A stretch of DNA of 35,726 nt from an uncultured Bacteroidales bacterium (GTDB lineage Bacteria; Bacteroidota; Bacteroidia; Bacteroidales; UBA932). Of this stretch, positions 26,933-33,293 are shown piece by piece. The notes under the pieces were generated by a model. It worked only from the letters and a program-made list of their open reading frames with translations, did not search any database and was not told the origin of the DNA. The stretch lies in the NCBI GenBank assembly GCA_944322805.1, contig CALUQC010000075.1, forward strand, positions 1 through 35,726, given 5' to 3'. How positions within the stretch are numbered: position 1 is the first letter of the stretch; every line of letters begins with the position of its first letter. The position numbers and the translations under genes are program-made.

Positions 26933-26941
26933 CAAAATTTA
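26933..26941 (-). promoter_or_regulatory. Possible -7-like box upstream of the beta-barrel gene
   Basis: The minus strand reads TAAATTTTG, TAnnTTTG with one extra base, between the ruvC stop and the hairpin. If used, the hairpin would be in the leader RNA of the beta-barrel gene. Confidence 0.25.
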
Positions 26942-26952
26942 TGCCTTTTCCG

Positions 26953-27516
26953 TCATTTGACCCGTTCGGGATTTGCTTCCACAAAATGTTTCCAGTCGCC
27001 GGAAGACCTGGCGGCATAAAACGGATTCGTCAGATGAAAATAGTGGCATACCGCCAATGCCAAAGCATCCGTGGCATCAAGGTGCTCCGGATTTAGCCTG
27101 ACATCCAATATCTTCTGTATCATCGTACTTACCTGCTCCTTGGAAGCCGCTCCCGCCCCGGTAATGGCTATTTTCGCCTTCCTCGGAGCATATTCGGTCA
27201 CGGGAATGCCACGCCTGAGCGCAGCCGTGATGGCCGCTCCCTGCGCCCGTCCCAATTTCAGCATCACCTGCGGATTCTTTCCGTAGAACGGAGCCTCTAT
27301 CGAAAGCTCGTCAGGACAGTAGGCATCGAGAAGCCTTTCCATTTTCGCGGACAGCTCCCTCAATTTGGCGAAATGATCCTTTTCCTTTCTCATGTCGAGC
27401 ACCCCCATGTCCACGAACGAAGCGTTCCTGCCGTCAATGCGAATGACCCCGAAACCCAAAAGATTGGTCCCGGGGTCTATCCCCATTATTATTTTTCCCG
27501 ATTCGCTGCCGTTCAT
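26953..27516 (-). CDS. ruvC: Crossover junction endodeoxyribonuclease RuvC
   Basis: RuvC cuts Holliday junctions in partnership with RuvAB. The 187-aa protein shows the RNase-H-like active site: Asp14 in MGIDPGTNLLGFG, the glutamate in LSIEAPFYGKNPQ, and the C-terminal acidic pair in HLDATDALALAVCH. Length is normal. Its ATG shares one base with the serS stop (TAATG), so it is cotranslated with serS. A strong hairpin with a T-run follows about 50 bases after its stop. Confidence 0.96.
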   Translation of the reverse strand: MNGSESGKIIMGIDPGTNLLGFGVIRIDGRNASFVDMGVLDMRKEKDHFAKLRELSAKMERLLDAYCPDELSIEAPFYGKNPQVMLKLGRAQGAAITAALRRGIPVTEYAPRKAKIAITGAGAASKEQVSTMIQKILDVRLNPEHLDATDALALAVCHYFHLTNPFYAARSSGDWKHFVEANPERVK

Positions 27517-28784
27517 TATATGATATCGAAGCCGGTATATGGCCTGAGAGCCTCAGGAATGACTATCCTGCCGTCTTTCTGATTGTCTTCGAGAAGTGCG
27601 GCCACGACTCTCGGGAGCGCAAGCGAACTGCCGTTCAGCGTATGTGCAAGCTGTATCTTGCCCTCGGCATCACGATATCTGAGTTTCAGCCTGTTCGCCT
27701 GATAAGACTCGAAGTTGGATACGGAACTGATTTCAAGCCACCTGCCCTGGGCTGCGGAATAAACCTCGAAATCGTACGTAATGGCGGAAGTGAAGCTCAT
27801 ATCTCCTCCGCACAGCCTGAGTATCCTGTACGGAAGGCCCAGACGGTTGACTATTCCCTCGACGTGGGCTATCATTTCATCCAGAGCCGCATAGGAGTTT
27901 TCAGGCTTCTCTATCCTGACGATTTCCACCTTGTCGAACTGGTGAAGCCTGTTCAGCCCCCTCACATCCTTGCCGTACGAGCCGGCCTCACGCCTGAAAC
28001 AAGGAGTATAGGCTGTCATCTTGACCGGAAAATCATCGTTGCCGAGAATGACGTCACGATAGATGTTAGTCACAGGCACCTCTGCGGTAGGAACGAGATA
28101 ATAGTTGTCGAGAGTGGCATGGTACATCTGGCCTTCCTTGTCCGGAAGCTGGCCGGTCCCGAAACCGGACGCCTCGTTCACCATAACCGGCGGCTCCACT
28201 TCAAGATAGCCGGCCGCAGTGTTGATGTCGAGAAACATGTTTATCAGGGCGCGCTGCAGTCTGGCTCCCTTTCCCTTGTAAACCGGAAAACCGGCTCCCG
28301 TCAGCTTTACGCCGAGATCGAAATCTATGATATCGAGCTTTTTCGCCAGTTCCCAATGAGGCAGGGCATCCGGACCGAGGTCAGGGATGGCATTGCCCGT
28401 CTTCACGACCACATTGTCCTCCGCACCCTTTCCTTCCGGCACCATGTCGCAAGGGATATTTGGCAGCAGCACCATCAGGGACTCGAGTTCCGCATTGTTT
28501 TCATTGGAGCGGGTTTCCAGTTCCTTCGACTTTTCCTTCAGGACGGCAACCTCGCCCTTTACGGCTTCCGCCTCGGCCTTTTTCCCTTCCTTCATCAGGG
28601 CTCCTATCATGGATGCCTTCTGTTTCTGCTGTGCGAGACTGTTGTCGAGTTCGGCCTGCATGGCCCTTCTGTTCTTGTCCAGTTCGACTATCCTGTAGAC
28701 AATTTCACCTGCATCGAAGTTCTTTACGGCGAGCTTCTTAATCACGTAATCCGGATTTTCCCGGAGCAATTTAAGCGTCAACAT
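27516..28784 (-). CDS. serS: Seryl-tRNA synthetase
   Basis: SerS charges tRNA-Ser. The 422-aa class-II enzyme has the N-terminal tRNA-binding coiled coil (about 30-105, rich in Lys/Glu). The catalytic core follows, with the serine-pocket motif PTAEVPVTN, motif 2 PCFRREAGSYGKDVRGLNRLHQFDKVE and motif 3 NGSSLALPRVVAALLEDNQ. It lies in the rplU–rpmA–serS–ruvC order usual in Bacteroidota. A terminator after rpmA separates it from the ribosomal genes, so it should have its own promoter. The only recognisable structure upstream is the GAAACTGT/ACAGTTTC inverted repeat. Confidence 0.97.
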   Translation of the reverse strand: MLTLKLLRENPDYVIKKLAVKNFDAGEIVYRIVELDKNRRAMQAELDNSLAQQKQKASMIGALMKEGKKAEAEAVKGEVAVLKEKSKELETRSNENNAELESLMVLLPNIPCDMVPEGKGAEDNVVVKTGNAIPDLGPDALPHWELAKKLDIIDFDLGVKLTGAGFPVYKGKGARLQRALINMFLDINTAAGYLEVEPPVMVNEASGFGTGQLPDKEGQMYHATLDNYYLVPTAEVPVTNIYRDVILGNDDFPVKMTAYTPCFRREAGSYGKDVRGLNRLHQFDKVEIVRIEKPENSYAALDEMIAHVEGIVNRLGLPYRILRLCGGDMSFTSAITYDFEVYSAAQGRWLEISSVSNFESYQANRLKLRYRDAEGKIQLAHTLNGSSLALPRVVAALLEDNQKDGRIVIPEALRPYTGFDII

Positions 28785-28814
28785 ACCTGTTAATATTTAT
28801 TTCAGACCGTATAA

Positions 28815-28839
28815 GAAACTGTGTTGTCAAAACAGTTTC
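28815..28839. repeat. Inverted repeat GAAACTGT–ACAGTTTC upstream of serS
   Basis: An 8-bp perfect stem with a nine-base spacer lies 31 bases before the serS ATG. The right arm is part of TCAAAACAGTTTC (28827-28839), the same 13-mer found twice before guaA. It could be an operator, a leader hairpin or part of a dispersed repeat. Confidence 0.6.
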
Positions 28840-28840
28840 C

Positions 28841-28882
28841 AAAAAAAAGAGGACTGCCACTCGCCCGGAGCACAATCCTCTT
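28841..28882 (-). terminator. Intrinsic terminator after rpmA
   Basis: On the minus strand AAGAGGATTG pairs with CAGTCCTCTT (one G·U wobble) around a GC-rich loop and is followed by eight Ts. It starts 25 bases after the rpmA stop and ends the rplU–rpmA transcript. Confidence 0.88.
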
Positions 28883-28907
28883 ATTCCGACATTTCTCCGA
28901 GAGTTCC

Positions 28908-29168
28908 TCAGTTTTCGAAAGGAACTACCGAGACATATGATTTGGCATTTGCTTTCTTGCAGAACTGCACCTTGCCGTCGATCAGAGCGAAAAGCGTATG
29001 ATCCTTTCCCATTCCGACATTCTGTCCAGGGTTGTGCACCGTACCGCGCTGGCGGACAAGGATGTTTCCGGCCTTCACCGATTCACCGCCGAATTTCTTC
29101 AGACCGAGCCTTTTGCTGTGTGATTCACGACCGTTCTTCGAACTACCTACACCTTTTTTATGTGCCAT
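28908..29168 (-). CDS. rpmA: 50S ribosomal protein bL27
   Basis: bL27 lies at the peptidyl-transferase centre and helps position tRNA. The 86-aa protein begins [22 protein letters not shown], the standard form without the Firmicutes-type cleavable leader, and contains [12 protein letters not shown] and [11 protein letters not shown]. An AGGAGG sits seven bases before the ATG, unusual among the genes here. It follows rplU by 25 bases. Confidence 0.98.
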   Translation of the reverse strand: MAHKKGVGSSKNGRESHSKRLGLKKFGGESVKAGNILVRQRGTVHNPGQNVGMGKDHTLFALIDGKVQFCKKANAKSYVSVVPFEN

Positions 29169-29175
29169 AATTAAA

Positions 29176-29181
29176 CCTCCT
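29176..29181 (-). promoter_or_regulatory. Shine-Dalgarno sequence of rpmA
   Basis: AGGAGG on the minus strand, seven bases before ATG 29168. Most genes in this window lack such a site, so bL27 translation may depend more on the anti-SD being free. Confidence 0.75.
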
Positions 29182-29193
29182 GAGTCTTAGTAA

Positions 29194-29505
29194 TTAAGCG
29201 ATTTCGTTAATCTGAATTTTAGTAAGATTCTGACGGTGTCCGGTCAGCTTCTGATAGCCTTTGCGGCGTTTCTTCTTGAAAACAAGCACCTTCTTGGCCC
29301 TGCAGGTATCGTCCAGGACCGTAGCTTTCACCACTGCCCCTTCCACATACGGAGCTCCTACCTTCACTTTTCCGTCAGCATCCACGAGGAGAACCTTGCT
29401 GAACTCCAAAGACGCCCCCTTCTCTTCCGGAAGGCGGTTTACGAAAATTTCCATGCCAGCCTCTACCTTGAACTGCTGGCCTGCAATATCCACGATTGCG
29501 TACAT
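29194..29505 (-). CDS. rplU: 50S ribosomal protein bL21
   Basis: bL21 is a large-subunit protein binding 23S rRNA. The 103-aa protein begins MYAIVDIAGQQFKVEAG, the family N-terminus, and ends with the basic KKKRRKGYQKLTGHRQNLTKIQI segment. ATG 29505 is chosen; upstream in-frame codons extend to 29547 but encode nothing of the family. A consensus promoter at 29598-29628 gives a leader of about 85 bases. It is cotranscribed with rpmA. Confidence 0.98.
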   Translation of the reverse strand: MYAIVDIAGQQFKVEAGMEIFVNRLPEEKGASLEFSKVLLVDADGKVKVGAPYVEGAVVKATVLDDTCRAKKVLVFKKKRRKGYQKLTGHRQNLTKIQINEIA

Positions 29506-29515
29506 AAACTGTAAA

Positions 29516-29554
29516 AACTTAAAAGTTCCGATCGCAAGCGGCCGCATAAACGGC
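29516..29554 (-). other. Structured leader of rplU
   Basis: Two small foldable elements lie between the rplU promoter and ATG: GCCG-TTTATG-CGGC (29554-29541) and the 12-base palindrome AACTTTTAAGTT (29527-29516) starting 11 bases before the ATG. Autoregulatory leaders exist for L21 in other phyla, but I recognise no known leader family here. Confidence 0.3.
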
Positions 29555-29597
29555 TCTTTGTCAACGGCTTAACGACCCTGTATCTAATTTTGGTCTG

Positions 29598-29628
29598 CAA
29601 AAATAACACTTTTTGCCGAGAAGACAAA
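29598..29628 (-). promoter_or_regulatory. Promoter of rplU–rpmA
   Basis: Minus strand: TTTG (29628-29625), 19 bases, TATTTTTG (29605-29598). This is a full match to the Bacteroidota consensus, suitable for a strong ribosomal promoter. Confidence 0.75.
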
Positions 29629-29646
29629 AAAAAAATGGTATTTTTG
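29612..29646 (+). promoter_or_regulatory. Promoter of the AAA ATPase gene
   Basis: TTTG (29612-29615), 23 bases, TATTTTTG (29639-29646). Its -33 part is interleaved with that of the divergent rplU promoter. The start would be about 30 bases before ATG 29683. Confidence 0.55.
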
Positions 29647-29682
29647 TCTTCCGCTTTCGCGCATATTATTTCAAAGCCTACC

Positions 29683-30834
29683 ATGGATACTCCATTCATT
29701 TACGACAGATTCGTTACCGGGAAAAATTTCATAGGGCGTAAATCCGAATGCGCCGCCTTGTGCAATCTCCTGTCAAACAGGGAAAACGTCCGTATATACG
29801 AGCCGCCCATGACGGGAAAGAAGTCCGTAATACAACAGGCTCTTTTCGACATGAGGCTTGCCGGCAGACAATACGCCGTATTCGGCACGAATCTGTTCAA
29901 CATACGTTCAGTCAGCCATTTCCTGTTGAAATTCGGCTCGTCCGTCATCCGTGCCGCAGCCTCTACCCCGGCCGAATATGCGGAAACGGTCGGAACAATG
30001 CTCGCCGGCACTCATTTCATCTTCGACCACGAACGTTTTTCCATGTCGGACGAGGTCCTGACGCTTGACGGCACTCCGGACGAGAACGACATACGCCAGC
30101 TGCTTGCATTGCCCGGAAGGCTTGCCGAGGGCAAAAAAACCGAAATCTACGTCATCATCGACGAATTCCAGGAATTGCTGAAACTCGACGAAAAGGAATA
30201 TGAAGACATTTTCCGGATATTGTCCGAAATCCTTTCGGACAATAAAACCGGCGAATACGGCGTCTCCTTCATTCTCTCGGGGTCGAAAGTGAACGCGATG
30301 AAATTCATCTTCGAGGAAAGGAAATATTTCTTCAGGAAGACAGAGCACCTGCCTCTCCACAAAATCGGGGACAGGGAAATAGCGGACCACATCCTGAGAG
30401 GATTCTCGACGGGAGGCAAAGTCATCGAACAGGATCTCGTAATGGGGGCCATCAGGCTGTTCGACAACAACATCTGGTATCTGAGCCATTTTTCCGCCAT
30501 CTGCGATTCGCTGTCAAAGGGCTTCCTGAACGAAGGCATCCTCATGGATGCGCTCAATATCATGATTTCCATCCACAGGCACCGCTTCACCACTGTTACG
30601 GACGATCTGACAGTGCACCAGCTGAGTCTTCTCAGGGCCATCCTCGACGGGGAAAACAAGTTCAGCTCGACAGAGGTCATCGAGAAATACGGACTGAATT
30701 CGTCGGCCAACGTGAGAAGGGTGAAGGATGCCCTGAAAAAGAAGGAAATCATAACTTTCAACGACAAGGAGGAGGCTTGGATACTGGATCCCCTGTTCAG
30801 ATACTGGATTGAGAAATATTATTTTGAAAGATAA
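29683..30834 (+). CDS. AAA-type ATPase with atypical P-loop and C-terminal winged helix
   Basis: The 383-aa protein resembles the archaeal-type ATPases common in Bacteroidota. It has a FIGRKSE motif (16-22), a P-loop region EPPMTGKKS (40-48), Walker B IIDEFQE (158-164), a sensor-like FILSGSK and a C-terminal winged-helix part (about 300-383) ending LFRYWIEKYYFER. The P-loop departs from GxxxxGK[ST]: the first position is Glu and Lys47 stands where Ser/Thr is expected, so nucleotide binding may be altered. Walker B is intact. ATG 29683 is preferred over a TTG at 29590 that lies upstream of the gene's own promoter. It is 13 bases from the sirtuin gene and probably cotranscribed with it. Function unknown. 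Confidence 0.82.
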   Translation: MDTPFIYDRFVTGKNFIGRKSECAALCNLLSNRENVRIYEPPMTGKKSVIQQALFDMRLAGRQYAVFGTNLFNIRSVSHFLLKFGSSVIRAAASTPAEYAETVGTMLAGTHFIFDHERFSMSDEVLTLDGTPDENDIRQLLALPGRLAEGKKTEIYVIIDEFQELLKLDEKEYEDIFRILSEILSDNKTGEYGVSFILSGSKVNAMKFIFEERKYFFRKTEHLPLHKIGDREIADHILRGFSTGGKVIEQDLVMGAIRLFDNNIWYLSHFSAICDSLSKGFLNEGILMDALNIMISIHRHRFTTVTDDLTVHQLSLLRAILDGENKFSSTEVIEKYGLNSSANVRRVKDALKKKEIITFNDKEEAWILDPLFRYWIEKYYFER

Positions 30835-30847
30835 AAGATTTTCAATC

Positions 30848-31561
30848 ATGAAAAAGAAGAAACTTGCGGTGCTGACCGGGGCGGGAGTGAGTGCCGAAAG
30901 CGGCATAAGCACATTCCGTGACAGCGACGGACTCTGGGAGAACTACAGGGTCGAAGACGTCGCATCCATTGAGGGCTGGCACAGGAATCCCGCCCTGATG
31001 CTCGATTTCTACAATGCACGAAGGCGCGAATTAGCCACCGTAAAGCCGAATGCCGCGCATATCGCCATAGCGGAACTCGAAAATGAATACGACGTGACGG
31101 TCATCACGCAGAATGTGGACAATCTGCACGAGCGGGCCGGAAGCACCCGCATCATCCACCTGCACGGAGAACTGACCAAGGTCAGGCCGGAAGACAGATA
31201 CAGCGACAGGGACGGATTTTCCGAGGAAACGGTGTTCGATATCGGTTACGGCGAGATTCACATGGGAGACCTGGCTCCGGACGGGGCACAGCTGAGGCCT
31301 CACATAGTATGGTTCGGCGAGGCAGTGCCGAAAATAGAGCAGGCCATCGCAGCAGTGGAGAGTGCAGACATCATGCTGATAGTGGGGACGTCATTGCAGG
31401 TCTATCCCGCAGCCGGGCTGTACAGGTATGCCGGATGGGATACACCCATATATATTATAGACCCGAAAGACGTGCCGGTGTCGGATCCGAGGATAAGGCA
31501 TATCAGGAATGTGGCTACAAAAGGGATGGAGGAGTTCAAAAAAATTTTGAATTCAAAATAA
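30848..31561 (+). CDS. NAD-dependent protein deacylase of the sirtuin (SIR2) family
   Basis: Sirtuins remove acyl groups from lysines using NAD. The 237-aa protein has the NAD-binding motifs GAGVSAESGISTFRDSDGLW (about 10-29) and TQNVDNLHERAG, the catalytic histidine in IIHLHGE, and VGTSLQVYPAAGL. It also has Tyr-x-x-Arg in DFYNARR, the acidic-acyl signature of class III sirtuins such as CobB and SIRT5, so desuccinylation or demalonylation is plausible. The protein has no cysteine at all, so the zinc-ribbon cysteines are absent. ATG 30848 begins the family N-terminus; a TTG extension to 30809 overlaps the ATPase gene. Confidence 0.92.
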   Translation: MKKKKLAVLTGAGVSAESGISTFRDSDGLWENYRVEDVASIEGWHRNPALMLDFYNARRRELATVKPNAAHIAIAELENEYDVTVITQNVDNLHERAGSTRIIHLHGELTKVRPEDRYSDRDGFSEETVFDIGYGEIHMGDLAPDGAQLRPHIVWFGEAVPKIEQAIAAVESADIMLIVGTSLQVYPAAGLYRYAGWDTPIYIIDPKDVPVSDPRIRHIRNVATKGMEEFKKILNSK

Positions 31562-31575
31562 TATGGTTAATTTTG
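31546..31575 (+). promoter_or_regulatory. Promoter of rpsU
   Basis: TTTG (31546-31549), 18 bases, TAATTTTG (31568-31575), a full consensus match. The -33 box lies within the last codons of the sirtuin gene. Confidence 0.7.
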
Positions 31576-31588
31576 CAGCCGCAAATAA

Positions 31589-31599
31589 AAGGAGGTGAT
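31589..31599 (+). promoter_or_regulatory. Extended Shine-Dalgarno sequence of rpsU
   Basis: AAGGAGGTGAT complements eleven bases of the 16S rRNA 3' end and lies six bases before ATG 31606. It is by far the strongest anti-SD match in the window. Confidence 0.92.
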
Positions 31600-31605
31600 T
31601 TAGAA

Positions 31606-31800
31606 ATGATTATAGTACCGGTAAAAGAAGGCGAGAACATCGAGAAGGCATTGAAGAAATTCAAGAGGAAATTTGAAAAGACCGGAGCCATCCGCGAACT
31701 CCGCGCCAGAAAGGCTTTCGTAAAACCTTCCGTCAAGAGAAGAGAGGAAATCAAAAAGGCCATCTATGTGCAGCACATGCAGCTCATGGACGAGCAGTAA
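31606..31800 (+). CDS. rpsU: 30S ribosomal protein bS21
   Basis: bS21 binds the 30S platform near the 16S rRNA 3' end. The 64-aa protein begins MIIVPVKEGENIEKALKKFKRK and is highly basic, with ELRARKAF and KRREEIKKA. In Bacteroidota ribosomes bS21 takes part in hiding the anti-SD, which explains why most genes lack an SD. A gene with a near-perfect SD, like this one, can then be made preferentially on ribosomes lacking bS21, giving feedback control. It has its own promoter and a strong terminator, so it forms a single-gene unit. Confidence 0.98.
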   Translation: MIIVPVKEGENIEKALKKFKRKFEKTGAIRELRARKAFVKPSVKRREEIKKAIYVQHMQLMDEQ

Positions 31801-31823
31801 GAAGCAATAAAGTCAATTTGACT

Positions 31824-31865
31824 GAGGGTGATCCAAAAAAATTTGGGTCACCCTCAAATGTTTTT
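31824..31865 (+). terminator. Intrinsic terminator of rpsU
   Basis: GAGGGTGATCCAAA (31824-31837) pairs with TTTGGGTCACCCTC (31842-31855), 14 pairs including one G·U, followed by AAATG and TTTTT. It starts 23 bases after the rpsU stop. Confidence 0.9.
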
Positions 31866-31900
31866 CTTCGAAAGACTGGACCCATCCAGACCCGCTGCCA

Positions 31901-33160
31901 CTACTTTGCACCCCGGGAATTCAGGACCGGTCCGGCAATTTCGAATTTGTCGTCAAGCAGCGTCAGCGCATGTCCGTCCGCCCCATAAAGGAAATTGAAG
32001 ACTCTTCCATCGTTGTCGGACACAAGCCTCCATACGGTCGCATCATTATCCGACGGAGTGCCGCGCAGAGTATATCTTCTGCCCGTACAGGTGTAGCCGG
32101 CATCGTTTCCGCTGTCCGTTTCCCGGCCGGCGCACCGCAGAAAGAATTGCCCGTCCCCGCTGTGCTCCCTGTGACGGACAAGCAGCAGATATGCCGTGCC
32201 GGGACATAAGGAATCCGGAATCTCGCCTTCAAAACGTTCCTCGACCCACGGTCCCAGACTGCCGTCATTGTCGCTCCGCAACTGCCGGAACAGTGTCCTG
32301 CCCCTCCGGCTGACAGTCCAGCATCCGTCTGCAAGGCCCAGGTTTTCCGTGTCGTCGTCTTCGACGTTCCACACATGTCTTCCATCGGGCAGGGTATGCC
32401 GCATCAGCCTTTTCTCCGTTCCGCTTTCAGGCCTGCATATGTCCGCATACAGGGAATCCTTTCCGAAAAGGATATAGGCCGAAGTCTCTCCCCCGCCGCT
32501 TGCGGACTCTGTCCGGATTCCCTCTGCGAAAAGCCTCATATCCCTGCCGCAAGGAACGATGGCATCTATTCCGACCACCTGCAAAACCCTGTCATAACCT
32601 TCTGCAAAACCGTCCTGCGGACAGCCTGCATCCATGACCTGCAATTCGGCATAAACTGGCCGGCCGTTCTTCACGCCTTCCGTAATCGAATCATACTGCC
32701 GGTACAGGTTTCCCGTCTTGTCGACAATCCAGTAATCATTCGTATCCTGCCACATCCTCAGGCAGCGCGTTTCATGCCCTATGGTCAATATCCCTTTTGC
32801 CGGCCGCGGCCGGTTTTCATCATTGGCCTTTCTGGCGTACTTCAGTTTCAGCAGGCCTTTCCTCAAGATCAGGCTGTCCCTCGTATGCCGTTCTATGACC
32901 AACGTATCCGAAAATCCGAACGTCTGGTGATTCCCGATGCTTTTCCCGGAAAGTATGAGCCGTCCGTCCTGTTCTTTCCATGTTTCATAAACCATGGAAG
33001 CCATGTTGACGGATTCGGCACTGCCATCCGCTTCCAGGACAAATCCCTGCTCTGCGCGGGGCATGCCGGGAACAGCCTGCACCCATTTGCCGACAAGGCT
33101 TTCATTTTCCGAGCAAGCCAGTGCGGCAAGACCTGCCGCCATCATACATATTCTTTTCAT
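31901..33160 (-). CDS. Lipocalin-like lipoprotein with an NlpE-like middle and an unrecognised C-terminal half
   Basis: The 419-aa protein has a lipoprotein signal with lipobox LAALAC, so Cys16 is the lipidated residue. The next region (about 17-110) resembles the Bacteroidota lipocalin-like lipoproteins: LVGKWVQAVPGM and LILSGKSIGNHQTFGFSDTL. About 120-205 (CLRMWQDTNDYWIVDKTGNLYRQYDSI, VYAELQVMDAG) looks like the OB-fold part of NlpE-type proteins. The remaining 210 residues contain WNVEDDDTENLGL and WTVSRRGRTLFRQ and are not recognised. It probably sits at the inner face of the outer membrane or on the surface. It is a single gene, divergent from the hydrolase. Confidence 0.75.
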   Translation of the reverse strand: MKRICMMAAGLAALACSENESLVGKWVQAVPGMPRAEQGFVLEADGSAESVNMASMVYETWKEQDGRLILSGKSIGNHQTFGFSDTLVIERHTRDSLILRKGLLKLKYARKANDENRPRPAKGILTIGHETRCLRMWQDTNDYWIVDKTGNLYRQYDSITEGVKNGRPVYAELQVMDAGCPQDGFAEGYDRVLQVVGIDAIVPCGRDMRLFAEGIRTESASGGGETSAYILFGKDSLYADICRPESGTEKRLMRHTLPDGRHVWNVEDDDTENLGLADGCWTVSRRGRTLFRQLRSDNDGSLGPWVEERFEGEIPDSLCPGTAYLLLVRHREHSGDGQFFLRCAGRETDSGNDAGYTCTGRRYTLRGTPSDNDATVWRLVSDNDGRVFNFLYGADGHALTLLDDKFEIAGPVLNSRGAK

Positions 33161-33181
33161 GACTTTTTTTCATTTCGACTG

Positions 33182-33189
33182 CTAATATA
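33182..33189 (-). promoter_or_regulatory. Weak -7-like box for the lipoprotein gene
   Basis: The minus strand reads TATATTAG, one base from TAnnTTTG, 21 bases before the ATG at 33160. No -33 TTG is seen. Confidence 0.25.
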
Positions 33190-33293
33190 GGGAATTTGCG
33201 CCACCGTTCTCCATGAAAGGTGAAGAATATGCCGGCGGTGTTTCCACGGTTATGGAGTATTTTTTGATAGTCATCCGGAAAAATTTCAGAAAC

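Noticed and set aside
29683..31561. ATPase–sirtuin pair as an anti-phage system
   Set aside because: The sirtuin is a plain CobB-like deacylase without effector fusion, and the flanks are ribosomal protein genes, not a defence island.
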